Positions 12,041-24,922 of a stretch of 64,000 nt of DNA are shown here, piece by piece. The position numbers were made by a program, and so were the translations under genes. The notes under the pieces are model-generated. The model saw only the letters and a program-made list of their open reading frames with translations. It did not search any database and was not told where the DNA came from. Positions within the stretch are counted from its first letter, which is position 1; the number at the start of each line of letters is the position of its first letter. The stretch comes from Balanoglossus misakiensis (taxonomy: Eukaryota; Hemichordata), in contig CM082585.2 of NCBI GenBank assembly GCA_040954595.2, positions 11,036,001-11,100,000 on the forward strand, given 5' to 3'.

Positions 12041-13469
12041 AGTACTGATTCCTACATTGAGGTTTTGGACGGATCCTGATTACATCCGGAGACTTACGAG
12101 TGGGCCCGGAAGATGGCCGTGGATGCCTTGGAAAACGATGAGTCTGCAGAGGAGAATAATCCAGCCGGAGCGTTGGATGAAATCTTGGAAAATCCTGATA
12201 AGCTGAAGGATCTGAATTTAGATGCTTTCGCCGAGGAATTGGAAAGACAGGTGGGTAGTGTCGGCCATGTTGGCTGATTTCAGTCTTTGTTTAATAGTTA
12301 TGGTGAGCTATTGTTGATTTTTTTGGTCCAATCTGGTATATGTATTTAAACCATTGGGACCTTATGGGATCGGTTGCGTCTGTAGGTTTTGTTATTCTCT
12401 GTGGTCTGAACTGTGTCTGTCTCGTTCAGGGTTATAAACGGCAACAAGGGTATCATGCTGTACGACATTCGGGCCGAACTGAACTGCCGCTACAAGGACC
12501 TGAGAGTGCTGTACCACTCGCCCACCAGCGACGAGCGCTTCAGCATGCTGACGAAGGAGACCCCGGAGACGTTCTTTGAGGGCAAAATGATCCTGTGCAA
12601 AGTGACGGGCTTTGCGCATCGGCGACCTCGCGGCGAACAGCTGGACCAGGCCGACCCGGTGCAGATTCCCGAGACCAGGCTGTGGCAGTGTCCCTTCTGT
12701 CTGCAAGACGACTTCCCGGATCTGACGGAGGTAAGATTGCTAGATGCTCCCGGAAATAACCCACCCCCTTTCAAAATTAAGTTGTATTGATATGGATGGT
12801 ACATGTATAAGACAGTTAAATATTCAGAAATTTATTGTTCAAATGTTTTACACATACTTGTATATTCAAAATATTTTCATACCTCTGTGTCATTCATCAT
12901 TTATGGTTATTGTCAGCAATTCTGTGTGAAAATGTGTTTTGTTTCCCCATTTTCTGTGTTCCTAGCTTCCATGCACTACTCTAAAACGTATATAAATTTG
13001 GACTCACAGGTATGGAGTCATTTTGATGGCAATAAATGCCCAGGTCAGACAGTTGGTGTGAGGATGAGACTTGACAATAAAATGGGAGGTTTCATCCCAA
13101 CCAAAATGATCAGTGATAAACATGTCAAGAATCCTGAAGAAAGAGTACAGGAAGATTCCAACAAAAAGCAAAACAGGAGAGGTGAGCAAAGTCCTTTCCA
13201 GTTAAAATTATAACCATTTTCATCCGCCTTTTCCAAAGCTCTGGTATTTGAAAAATGGCGTTGGCATGAATGCACTGACACAACTGAACATTGGTTATTG
13301 CCGTGAGAGCTGGAAGGTCTAATTAGAGTCCTTCAATTTTGTTGTCATGACAGCCTATGTGAAGAGGGTCATCGTACACCCGTCCTTCCATAACATTGAC
13401 TACAAACAGACTGAGAAACTGATGGAATCCATGGAGCAGGGCGAGGTTATTGTCAGACCAAGCAGTAAA
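12041..13469 (+). pseudogene. SUPT6H: SPT6 (transcription elongation factor) fragment, S1-to-SH2 region, with introns
   Basis: Exon-like blocks match SPT6 as I know the family. 12041-12250 reads STDSYIEVLDGS, stop, [18 protein letters not shown] and on to [10 protein letters not shown]. 12430-12730 includes [30 protein letters not shown] and [15 protein letters not shown]. 13010-13181 reads [18 protein letters not shown] and [18 protein letters not shown]. 13354-13469 reads [20 protein letters not shown], ending in the SH2 RPSSK. Introns with GT..AG ends separate them, so this is a DNA-level fragment, not a retrocopy. Damage: TGA at 12077-12079 where family members have Arg; a frame problem at the start of the 12430 block; and about 70 residues of the S1/linker missing inside the 13010 exon, where PEERVQ runs straight into [13 protein letters not shown]6 normally has about 1,700 residues; only about 270 are here. 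It sits inside the SAM-RA-Roc locus. Confidence 0.8.
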
Positions 13470-13538
13470 GTAAGGCTCTGATGATGATTCTGAATCTGAG
13501 AATAGCGGTAAACTTCCCCCCATGCCTGTAAATAATAA

Positions 13539-13585
13539 ATGTCTCTCTCTTTCCCTCCCTCTCTCTCTCACTCGTCTCTCTCTCT
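13539..13585. repeat. CT-rich low-complexity tract
   Basis: CTCTCT/CCCT runs between the last SPT6-like block and the Roc-like exon, close to the probable right end of the SPT6 insertion. Confidence 0.6.
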
Positions 13586-14194
13586 AATATCCAGGATGTA
13601 AGTATATAGTCCCTACTTTTATCATTTTAGTCAAAGATTAATTTGTTGATTTTAATTTCGTTTCAAATGTACAATGAATAATGTTTGTAGGTTATACTAT
13701 TTTTTTAGCATTTACGTTATATTATTTTAGCGACGTGAATTCCTCGGGAAAATACAGGAGGCAGCTGAACATCCGAATATACAGAAAGAAATATATTGAG
13801 GGCGTGTTATGTTGGTTGGTGCGTTTGGTGCAGGGAAGACATCCACCAAACGGAGTCTATTCAATGAGCCCTATGAAGAAAGACATCAAAGTACGGATGG
13901 AGCTGATATCTACAATATTGACATCACTGAACGGATAATAAAGGGTATTTTATATTTTCAATTCTTATAGATTCCATTTTCAGAGCATATAATTCTGCCG
14001 TTTAGACGTTTTTTGTTAGTAACATTTGACATACTAGTCTAATGAATTTTCTTTTTCTGTGGAGCTGTGTGACTGTATAGTTTTGTTTGTGATGCACATA
14101 ATTTTCCCACTGTCAGTGTTTTTGTCAATTATGCAAGTTCAACCTTTCCGCTATGATTTCCGGAATGCATTCTGCCATGGTCGCCGGACTTTGC

Positions 14195-14275
14195 GATGAT
14201 GACACACACCTAGTGCGTGAGAAACTTTGCACACCATACGGGCGTCAGTTCTGAATGTGGTTACATCCATGCATA
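14195..14275 (+). repeat. inverted-repeat arm, decayed zinc-finger-like
   Basis: This segment (ACACACCTAGTGCGTGAGAA... to TGTGGTTACAT) is an imperfect inverted copy of 14600-14675. The shared core, read as ACACCT..GCGTGAGAAACTT..CACACCAT.CGGGCG, is visible by eye. A fragment of C2H2-like coding potential is discernible but has stops. Confidence 0.5.
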
Positions 14276-14536
14276 AGCCCGCATTCCGAGTTCATTTGTC
14301 GGAATTGTACAAGTAGAGTCTTTGTATAATTCTTCAGCCTGCGCGCTATCAGTATTGTAAATGTTAAAGTACATCTTTGTCCTTTTTACACTGCAGCTTA
14401 ATTGGGCTAAAGTGTTTTGTACAGACCCCACGTGGGCAGTTTGAAGTGTTTTAAGTTAAGATGATCTGTATTTTAGTGAGTACATGCAGTCAGTTCTACC
14501 GTACATTGGGGTGGCAATTGGAGTTCAGTTCTGGAC

Positions 14537-14690
14537 TTATGTTGGTCCAGCCGGGACTGCATGCCTGAGGCTTGTCCTGTATGTCCATGGGCTGGCCTTT
14601 ATGTAACCACATTTCCAAGGTGTGAACTCGCCCGCATGGTGTGATAAGTTTCTCACGCTGTAGGTGTGTGACAATGATGTTGGAAACAGT
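14537..14690 (-). pseudogene. decayed C2H2 zinc-finger-like fragment, second arm of inverted pair
   Basis: The minus strand reads HHAGEFTPWKCGYIKA and then TYRTSLRHA. This resembles the HTGE.P.KC.YC.A....SLRRH linker-finger pattern with key Cys and His residues lost. The segment is the inverted partner of 14195-14275. It could be a shared transposon piece rather than a gene. The resemblance is short and should be treated as tentative. Confidence 0.3.
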
Positions 14691-17600
14691 GGTAACCCTA
14701 AACCTCTCAGAAAACTTTCATTAATTTTCAATATCCTGTAATTTGGATAACAACACCCTGTGTTGGAACTACTTAAGATAATAAGTTCTTGAAAATAGCC
14801 TGAAAATAGTTTACATTTCACTGTTGTACTTGATTTATTTTTGTAAACAACTGCAATTATAATGTTTACTGAAAAACAAGCAATTTCCAAAAAAATGTCA
14901 ATGAATGTTCATACAATAGTTCCAATGGTGGACCGTTTGTTCCTCTGGGCTGCACTGTTTATCGCGTCGAATAGTGACGATGAGAAATTCTGAATTTCAC
15001 AATTGTTGGGCGCTGCATTTTTTTAGTGCAAATGCCTGAAAGGTAATACTCGTGTGATAAGTTGACCAAGTGCTTCCTTTTATTGAATATAATTTATGGT
15101 GTGTTGGTGTGTCACCATCTATCGTTGCCAAGATGTACAACTTGGGTTCACTTCTGTCGATGAAGCATGACCCAGTCTCCCTCTTGGTTGATAGGATAGG
15201 TACAGTGAACGAAGATTTAGACATAGTTATTGTGAAAATCTGGCACTTTTAAAAGTTCAAAGTTTTCACTTGAAGACACTTATGATGTTATCCAATGCAC
15301 ATAAGTAAACTGCTTTTGTTTGATCAAGTTGGGGTTTCATGTTTGCTTTTCCCAGGTTCATGAATATCGCTCAGTGGGGTTGGCAAGTATTGCCAAGGAC
15401 CCTCCATTGCATAAGTCTAGACATTTATGCCCAGTTCTGAATCTTATTGGAAATGTTAACAATGTAAAACACTACTTAACCACACAAGAGCGTATGTCTG
15501 CAACATGTAGGCCTACTTACCGAAACACTCGCCATGTTTCTAAGCAAATGTACCAAAACTACAGCCAGAAACGGGATTTTCTCTTTGAGGATACAACATA
15601 AACTGACAAAGGAAAGTCCTGACTGGAATTTTTGATAGACTATGTCAAAATAAGTGAGTGTCAAACTTTTGTGTTCGTTGACACCGTGTCGTATAGTTCT
15701 TGATGGGTACTGTGACCAAGTGCCACGTATCACACACGACGGGGTCAAACTTTACGCTAATTTATCAGCTGTTTGTGACCACTCTGCTCAGGACATGGTT
15801 GACTCAAAGTAACTTTCAAAAGGTCGATTCGGGTGAGGAAAACTGGATAGCAGTACGCCCCCACAAGTTAAGGGGAGTGATTACTCATAACTGAGGACTC
15901 ATGCAGAGTGTTAAAATGCATTTATTTGAACATAGTGGTACAAACGGCCTATCAGTGACCTTCATACAAATAATCGACCAGTGATCAAAATAGAGAGAAC
16001 ACTGTCAGACTGTGCAATGTTGAAACTACCCCTAAACCTTAACCTCAAAGCTGAAAGAAATGACCAGGAGATCATCTGGTTAGCTGCTCCTGTCAAACTT
16101 CCGGTTGAAGTGCCTCGTTGGCCAAAGCGTGCATGAAGACACACAGACTTAAAAGAAACAAAAAGCACGTGTGAGTGCGCCGTACAGTTCGCTGTATACG
16201 GGGAATGTGAAACTCCCAGAGTCAGACAAAAGCTGCATACTGCACGTATATACGATGTTTTTATCAAAACGTGAGCAATTCTCGGGCATTGACTGTTTAG
16301 ATGGTGCAATCCGTGTGTTTTACAGATAAAGAAGGCGCACCTTTAAAAGATAAACCAAACATCATACTTTACATTTTACAGTTCACAAATAGCTCTCAAC
16401 ATGTGCAGATGTAAATCACTGAACGAATCTGCTTGTTTTCCATCTTATAATGTAAATCAGATGTAAATATAAATAATGGCAACCTGTACATGTTGTTCAG
16501 ATGGTTCCTTCACTGTTCAATGAGAACGCCCTCATTAGATGCATTCCGTACTCCAGTTAATATGTGAATTGGATACATGCCACGAAACATACATTACATC
16601 TAAACAACTATCAGACTTTACTCATATTCATATCAAAATTTCAAAAAAAAAGATAAATAGTGGAAATTGTCTCTTGAAACGCGCTGTAATGACTCGTGAA
16701 AAGTAGTGCACAGATTGTAAATCTCAAATTAACAAATCGTAGTTTTGGTATAAAGCGATGCGATCCGACCGCATCTTTTTTTAACCATACTCATTTGGCA
16801 CCGTTCTCAGTTCGCATGCAGTCAGAAACATCATCAACCCTTCGGCGACCAAGAATGGCGTGGCCAGGTGTCGCAGCGAAATCCAACGAATGTCCTCCGC
16901 GCGGTTACTGTCTCACAGGGACATCGACGCACGCGCTTAGCACTTCCAAGTTTATAGCATGCGAAAGTGGTGTTAGAGTGCTAAAAAAACTCGTGGAGCT
17001 TCCAGAAAAAAAATGTTGCTGACTTGAAAGTGGCATATAAAAGGCGAGATAACTCACATAATGTAATCGTTAGTGCCTGAGCTATTCCAGAGTACCATTG
17101 CAGTAGCAATTATTTTGTCACAGTCATGTCACCATGATTTAAATTAATTTTTACGGTGAAATGGATTAACAATGCGATGCAATATAAAACACAACATTCA
17201 AGTATATTTCCACGCGTGCGTCCAGCTGAAACCCGTTTCCAATTTGAACTGAAACACAATTGAAAACAATGGACGCTCTCCGCAGACCGGAAGTTCGAGT
17301 TATTCGAGTCGCAGGTACGCGATGGCAGCGGAAGTGACGTAGTAGTGTCCCAGGTCGTTCGACAAAAATTATCAACCGGTGACACACAGAACATTAAACC
17401 CGAAAGCAAATCAGGATGTTTCCAAATGATCCGTCAAGATTCTCAAAAAGTAAGGCATGCAGTGTGGTTGTGACTGATGTAATACTGTGGAGTCTTACAG
17501 GAACAGATCTTCTTCTCTTTAAAAGAGCAAAACACAGTCAATCAGACTTGGCTCCTGCCATCATGATCCGTACAAATTCTGCAAACGGAGAAAGACACAA

Positions 17601-18784
17601 CGTCAGTGCAGGAAGGATTGTGAACAATTCGACTACGACTCTCAGCTGGCGGATTACCATCTGAAAAGATTCTAATCGCACTTACGAGGCGTTTAAACAT
17701 TCGACGATGACTGATCATGTCTGGAAATGACAGAACACCCCCGTAACAATGTCTTCGATAGATCCTTTGAAGTCCTCTCGGCCAGTGACTACTGCAAATG
17801 TTCTTTGGGTTTGAGACTCGGGAGGTTGAAGGCATTTGTAATGTCACGTGTTACAGCAAATGGCGAAACCATTATTTCCATCATAATTTATTATTATCAC
17901 CCATTAGTGATCACCAATTAATCATTTTAGGATTGCACAGAATAACATTTGAGCTCTGTTCATTGTTCAAAATGGGAGCAGCAAATTTTACTGTGTACTG
18001 TTTCAGCTGAGCGGTCACCTGTGTTAGAGTCCTTTGGCACGCAAATAGTAAAAATTAAAAACAACAGACGACAAGGCTAGACTGTGTGTGGAGCATAGTG
18101 AAAAACACCCACACGAGTCTGGATTCCGGACTAGGTTTTCCTGTGATATCAGAAAATTGAAAACTTTGAAGAAAACCAAAACCAAAACGCCGACACAGCC
18201 TGTACAATGTTGCCAGGTAAAGATTATACAGTGCGTGAACGTCCGGGCCCACAAGGCTTTCTGGTTCACCATGCACCATCTATGCAGTGTGCCTATACTC
18301 TAAGAGATAATGATGATACGACCCCCCAAGGCGCCGGCAATCCTGCAAGCTGCCAGCTCCGTTTCTCGGGAGGTTTCGTTTTCAATTTGCCACATAATTT
18401 CATCTATCCAGATATTCACAACGACAGCCCATGAGAGCGAGGCTTTTCAATTTGAGGTACCGAGTAATGAGTAATTTCTGATGACTGCGTGGCAAGGATC
18501 TTGTTTGTATCCTCGACTATACATTAGAGGGTCAGAAAAAACACCCAGGGGGAAACGGGGTAGATCATGTGAACCAGGGCTAAGTAATTTTACACGATCT
18601 AATTATTGGACGATTCAAACACCTGTCACAATGATTCGTCTTCACCAAACGCCGTGGTTCACCAGAGGAACGCATGAATTCCTTCGCCGAACATTTGATT
18701 ACAAAAACAATCTCACGAGGAACTGTCACGCAACAACTGTCATGCAATAATGAAAAGAATAAAAAAAGGAACCCTGATTTTGGT
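14691..18784. other. intergenic stretch between the mosaic locus and gene D
   Basis: About 4 kb without a supportable gene. Open frames of 60-115 codons at 14997-15250, 15320-15750, 15962-16309, 16696-17022 and 17110-17850 show no domain, no splice context and low-complexity codon use. No tRNA-like or other RNA structure is recognised. Confidence 0.35.
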
Positions 18785-21700
18785 TCAAATGAGGGATTTA
18801 CAAAATTCTACAACAGATCTCCACCCTGTGAAGAAATACGCTTTATTTCAGGTTGTAGAATTCAGCTGTTGGATACAATTAAGGCTGAATATTTATCACA
18901 GCAAATTCTCTTGTCAGAATCCCGGGGTGAGAGTGATGTGCATTATTTCAAGGCCGTGTTCCAATCACATCATATTTTATATGCTGCATACCTTCATAAT
19001 TGATGCGGCCGTCATTGTTCGAATCGGCGTCATGAATCATCTCGTCCACCTCTTCTTCGGCTATCGTCGAGTCCTCCAGGTTTATCATCACGTGCCGGAG
19101 TTCGTCGGCGTTGATGAACCCCGTGCCCTCAAGGTCAAACACGTGAAAAGCCTCCCTCAGTTCCTCTTCCGGGTCAACGCCGCTCATCCGCTTGGACATG
19201 AGAACAAGGAACTCGGAAAAGTCGATGGAAGTGTTGCCTGTTAACAAAAAGCGAGTGTAAACGTTCGTAGCTAAAGGGGTGATCTTGCTTTTGGCAGAAA
19301 TTCTGTTTAAAATTTGATGTACCCTGTAAACAGCTTCGAGACTACTTCCATTGAAGAGCTTTTATGTGCAGTCTGACTTGGCCCACTTATACTAGCTTTA
19401 CCTATAGAAGTAGGTGGTACACACCAAGTACCCCCTGCCCCTGGGAAGCATTCACTATTCGGTTTCTAACAGCACAAATGTATGCTCATATCCCCCAATT
19501 TAACAGTGCTGGTATATAGGCTGCACTGTCAAATAGACATGGTGTCTCAAAGAAGAACAGGGTGTATGCAAACATATAATTTTATTGCAACATGACCCTT
19601 CTCTACTTGTATACATACGTTGCCTTGGCCCTCGGCAACAAATACATACATGTAATAAATCGACGAGATTGTGATGAAATTAATTTTTGTGAGAATGTAA
19701 ACTTAAACAGCTATTTTTATTTACATCACTTTCACAGGAGGTACATCCGCTGTTTATAAAAAGTAAGGCGGCCAAAGCGCAAATCCGAAGATTCGTGACC
19801 ACCCCCCCCCCCCCCCCGGACCAGGTTTTGATGAAAGTAAGGTAAGCATTGATTAAGTTCTTATTTTATGATGTGTGTAGTTTGAGGGGTATATGTGATG
19901 AATGCATATTTCACAGTCTGTTTAGTAGTGTCTAACGAGTTCAATACATCAGAACTATCTGGACACGATGATACATACTCGACGTAGGGACGTGGTCATT
20001 TGCATCAACATGATACAATGTTGCAATGAATTGGCGAAAGTTGTATGTATTTTGCTACATATGCAGTGAAAATATTCTGCAAGCTGCGACAATGTTGGCT
20101 GCGTGTATCATTACATTCGATGGTTTAGATGAACACAGAATCAATTTCAAGATAAAAAATAAAAAGAATGACCGCGATAAACACTTCGCATCAAGAAAAG
20201 GAGAACTTCACTGAGAGTGTAATTGCCGAGTAGGATTTTAAAACAATGACAGTCTATAAATTGTTGTTTCACGCCGAATGAACGGGAAACTGGAAAGTAT
20301 CCGCCGTCCTTGATAGAATTGAATCTAAAAATACCCCCAAACGATGATGTATATGTGATAGCTGGTTTTTACTGGGCAGCATAAACAAAACAATCAGAGT
20401 AATATAGTTAAGTGGAGTCACATATGGCTTCTCAATCATTCATATGTTAATGTAAAATATAGATAAATGTAAACTCAACAAAATTGGTTGAATTACTCCG
20501 TCGTACCTTCCCTGTTGCACGAAGTGTCAGCGTAATTTTATAGCAAGGGTAATAAATTTGACAGCTTCGAACTTTCGAATTTGACCCTCTGTGAAAGTAC
20601 AGCTGTAATTTACCTACTTAAGATGCTGGGGGATATACATGTTTTTGTCGCACGGGGCTGCTTCACCAGCACAGGGAACAAAGTGTGCAATTTGAACTAA
20701 ATGGTAATAACTATGTGACTACAATTAAATACGTGGGTGCATTAAACTTGATATCTGATATAAAAGCTTTCACTAATTAGACAATTCCCGAATAAATGTA
20801 ATTCGCAGTTTGAAATATTGACGCCCGCCGACTCAGATTAAAGATTGTCTTCTTGTTGAATAAAAGTAGTACAGTCACATGTACTTGACATAAAAATTTG
20901 ATTACTATTGTAGGTATAAAGCTCTGTTTAAAAATATATTCGGAAGTTCCTTAATGGTTCTATTCATTTTCGTGGACGATTTTATGATACCTGTCAAAGT
21001 TTGTAGCTATTTTAATATGATCTTTAGAGTGATGGGGCTTGGTTTATGAGAAGAACACTTTCCCCTTTCCATTAAAAGTGACGGGTCGTAAAATTGATAC
21101 CAATATGGCGTCTAATAAAGCGCCCTCACCGTCCGCATCAACTTCGTTGATGATGTCTTGAAGCTCGGATTCCGTCGGGTTTTGACCGAGTGACCTCATG
21201 ACGGTTCCCAACTCCTTCGTTGTAATACATCCATCTCCATTTTTGTCGAAAAGGGAAAAGGCATCTTTAAAGTCTGAAGTGGAAAAAAGCAACACTGTGA
21301 GAGATATGTCATTACAATATCTGCGAATTGTCTATAATGATTTCGATAAAGCACAAACTGGACTTCAAGGTTTGTTAATATCGACACAAAAGCATTAACT
21401 TTATATTCTTTAATCGATTGACATCCTGTACATTTAAGTAATCGCTTGTTGTCGCTCGTTGAAGCGAGAGTGTGATGTAGAAACGCTGGTTTATCACCGA
21501 CCTTGAGTACGAATCATTTTACGAAAATCACGAATACTTGATAGATAGCAAAGCGACGGTCAAGGGGACCAGAGCAAAAAAAAACACAAAACATGACAAA
21601 TACAAGTTTATTGACTACCTTATATTCGGTTTACAAACTCGGGTAATTTTGTTAGTTATTCCGGCCACCAGACAGTGTGAAAGCCCAACAAATATACTTC

Positions 21701-24700
21701 CACTCTGTCCATTATTTTAAACAATCAATTACAAATTGAGTTCACCCAGTCTGTTTCATGGGCTGTTGGTCGTCATGGAGAAGGCCCCACTGAGATGGGT
21801 GAAGTATTAATCCGCAAGACGAAACGCCCATTAGGCTCATAATTTTAACGACGTTAACCTGATTGATGACAATGTCAGATAGTTTATCACAATATTATTA
21901 GGGTGAGAGTATTTCAGAATTTAGAAAAAAAGCATGAAATCTAGATCTGTACAAGCTGTTGATGAATTATCACGATCACACCCTAAAATAGCGCTATTAA
22001 TAATATCGTTCGAGGCGTTCGCCGAACATGACTTTAAGTTAAGGTCACAATTTAGCATTTGATCAGAACAATCGCAACCGAGATTGACATATGTCGTAAA
22101 TCTAGATGATTTTTTTCTTATGTTTTTTAAGGTCGAAGGTCGAGGGAAGAATGTGTACTCCTGTATATGATCGTACGAAATTAAATAGTCCAGACAAAGG
22201 CAAACAGTAAAACCATATTCACATTAAACAGCACATCACATCATGTTTTCTGTTTTAAAATTGAAAATAGAATAATATGCTCCTTAAACAAACATTCATT
22301 TGCTTTTACTCACTTTGTGTAATGATATGGAGATCAGCCAAGTGAAAACTTGAAATCTGAGAACACTTAACACGATTAAAACTATTTTGAGATGATTGGA
22401 TTTTGTTGAAATGTGCTCAGAATCTCTAAACTTATGCACATCTGTTTCATTCATTTAGTAGTTTCTTACATCATGCCTTTCAAGACGATGCAACAAGTCT
22501 CAGTGTTCCATTATACATGTAGATGGCATCATTGAAGGTCGTTTAACTTCAAGACTTAATGAATCAAATGTTGACATATAGCGATAGGAGTCGCCATTTT
22601 GCTTAATTGACTCGTTGGAATTGCCATGGACACATTTTAATTTCGTGTTAATTGAGTTGACTCTAATATATTTCCTACGCTAATATTCATCGCTGATCAT
22701 TCGTGTCAAGCGTATAAATTGCTCCATTATCTCTGACAATCAATACACCTCGCCTTTCACATAAAACGTCTTTAAAAAAAAAACGGGACGTTTTGAATTC
22801 ATTTTTGTGTGCCAAAGAAAATGCATGTTCAGAACTCTGTGGACGGTTTTGTACAGAATTTGAAAGGCGAAATTACTGTTTCTTTCTTCCCTGCTTCCTC
22901 TTCCAAACCGAGTTTTCAATCGAACTATGAGGCATTAAGAACGCTTTTAAAATAGAAGACAGGAACAAAACAGAGAATATGAACACAGGAAGATATTTGA
23001 CGATGTTAGTTTCTACCGTTCAGTTGTCGTTGATATTTCTGAAAGAGACAAATTTTGGCTCCTTCATTTTTACATAAAATGGGTGCATAATTTTCTTCTT
23101 TTGCCATGTTTTAACAACGTTTACACTTATAATACGTGAGGGCATAAACACTAAATGCAGCTGTTTCCGTGACATTGGTCTGTTTACCATGGTTACCAGG
23201 TATGGTGACGGATGATTTATATACAGTTTGACTTGAAACAGATTGTTGATTGAATGGCATTTCTAGGTAATAAGTTCATCGTTTGCGCACACATGCGAAC
23301 ATGCGAATTTGGTCACAGATTTTCACTTGGCTGGCCACGCGAAAAACGCGTGTAAGCACATGGTCATAAAAAGACTTACACACGCATTTTAACCATATAT
23401 GGTTATATGTAAATTAGACGTGAATGTATTCCTTGGCTTGTTGCCAGTTGGCCGTATGAGCAACACGTTGAATTAATATAACTCGGCGATATTTGTATTA
23501 CTCGTAGATCAACGCCAGCTGGTAAGGTTTGTCTTGCTCGCCACCAGATGGGGCGAACAGATCGATCAAATAATTATAATAGAAATTTCAACTTGTTTTC
23601 CAAATTCAAACAACATATTGAATAATAACATGCGAGAAGGCCACCGTGTACAACCAAACCTGGAGAAGGTGCCTCAATTTTTAAAGTGAAACAATAGTCA
23701 ATTTGATCGCGATATTCCACGTGCAGCAACACTGCCGTCTCATATTGCTAAAGGCCGGTCTAGGCCTGACTGAAACACAATACGAGTTGAAAACTCTCCA
23801 AACGTCACGTGCACCTTAGCAGTCGTTTCTAACGTTTCAACAACCAAGGATCACACCGACTGACATCGAAACGCATCCAGGAGCTAACGCACACATCGCT
23901 CCAAAGCTAGCTCCCATCATTTTCTCATCATAAAGCTTATTTAGCACGACGAACCCTTGTCATAAATTATTCACCGGATTCACATTTTTCTAATTAACTT
24001 CATCGCCGTGCTCAATTTCTGGCCCAGCAAGTGTAATGTCGCGAGTTAATAAAAACAAATCTACTGCGCGAAGTAGGGTCTGCTCAAATGACATTCAATA
24101 TCACAAACCATTACAGTACTTCTATGAGAGATTTATTGGCGACAAATGTTTCTTTGGTCTCCTTTATAATATCGAATTATGACCTATCATAATGCCTACA
24201 TATTTTTTTTGTTTTATTATCGCTATGCCAACCATTTTCCCCTACACGTGACCGGTGATATATATTCTTTCAATGTTTAATGCTAGCTACCTATGATTTA
24301 ACAGCATTCCCTGTTTATGTGTTATTTCAGAGTACTTCTTTATTAAAACCGACACGTTCCACATCAACTTTAAAATCAAATATTTAATCACTTAGAAATT
24401 TACATAATATGTCATGTTCGCATTTCAACTGTCATGCTCGCTGCACAACGCGCACGCGTACCCCTCTTCTTCTTGCTGATCACGTTCAAATTAGTTTGCC
24501 TTTGAAGCAACTGTTTTTGAGGTTGACGTCAGTACGTCTGCGCTGAGTTTTACAACGTCTGAATAACGGTAAAATGGCCCCGGCCCTTATGATATAAGAT
24601 GATCGGATTTCCTCGTTAATATTTAAGGATTTCTGTCCTTCAGCAAAGGTACTGATTTGTCGTTTCCTGTCAAAGGCGGACGCAATTATATAAAATTTTC

Positions 24701-24873
24701 CAAACATCTGCATGTGAACAATAGGCCCTCCTTTATTAATATTCTGGAATATATCGTAGGATATTTAGGATATGTACGATCCGGTATGATCTGTAGTGTC
24801 TGCATATTTCAGTCATTGTGACGACCACTATCATCACCGTCTTTGTCTTCGTTCTCGATTTTGTCGTCGTCGA

Positions 24874-24922
<49 letters not shown>

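Larger units (their letters stand above)
7532..13944 (+). pseudogene. broken SAM-SAM-RA-Roc multi-domain signalling locus
   Basis: A series of plus-strand exons with good splice sites. Exon a (7532-8054): MPFFGRKRKKKK lead, proline-rich linkers and a SAM start (WNEQDVIDWLLAVKLDYF). Exon b (from 8340): rest of SAM1 (CGIDGDYLSQVTERDLLK). Exon c (8555-8914): charged coiled coil. Exons d and e (9063-9197, 9778-9828): SAM2 (WTDGDVIRWLEVVGL, KHITGKDLAEIDL). Further exons: 9974-10075, 10474-10663, 11485-11585. An RA-like exon starts at 11890 (STTTDEMIRQCLEQHSL). An exon at 13731-13944 has Walker A GAFGAGKTS and STDGADIYNID, as in Roc-type GTPases. Breaks: a one-base frame slip at the end of exon a (TGA at 8051-8053), TAG at 8396-8398, and TGA just before the P-loop. 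The RA exon loses its second half at about 12040, where SPT6-like sequence begins. It could be expressed in part, but the full frame is not intact. Confidence 0.6.

Noticed and set aside
18674-19244. Plus-strand open frames of 109 and 164 codons
   Set aside because: Antisense to the last two exons of calmodulin-like gene D, which have clear splice sites and EF-hand loops on the minus strand.
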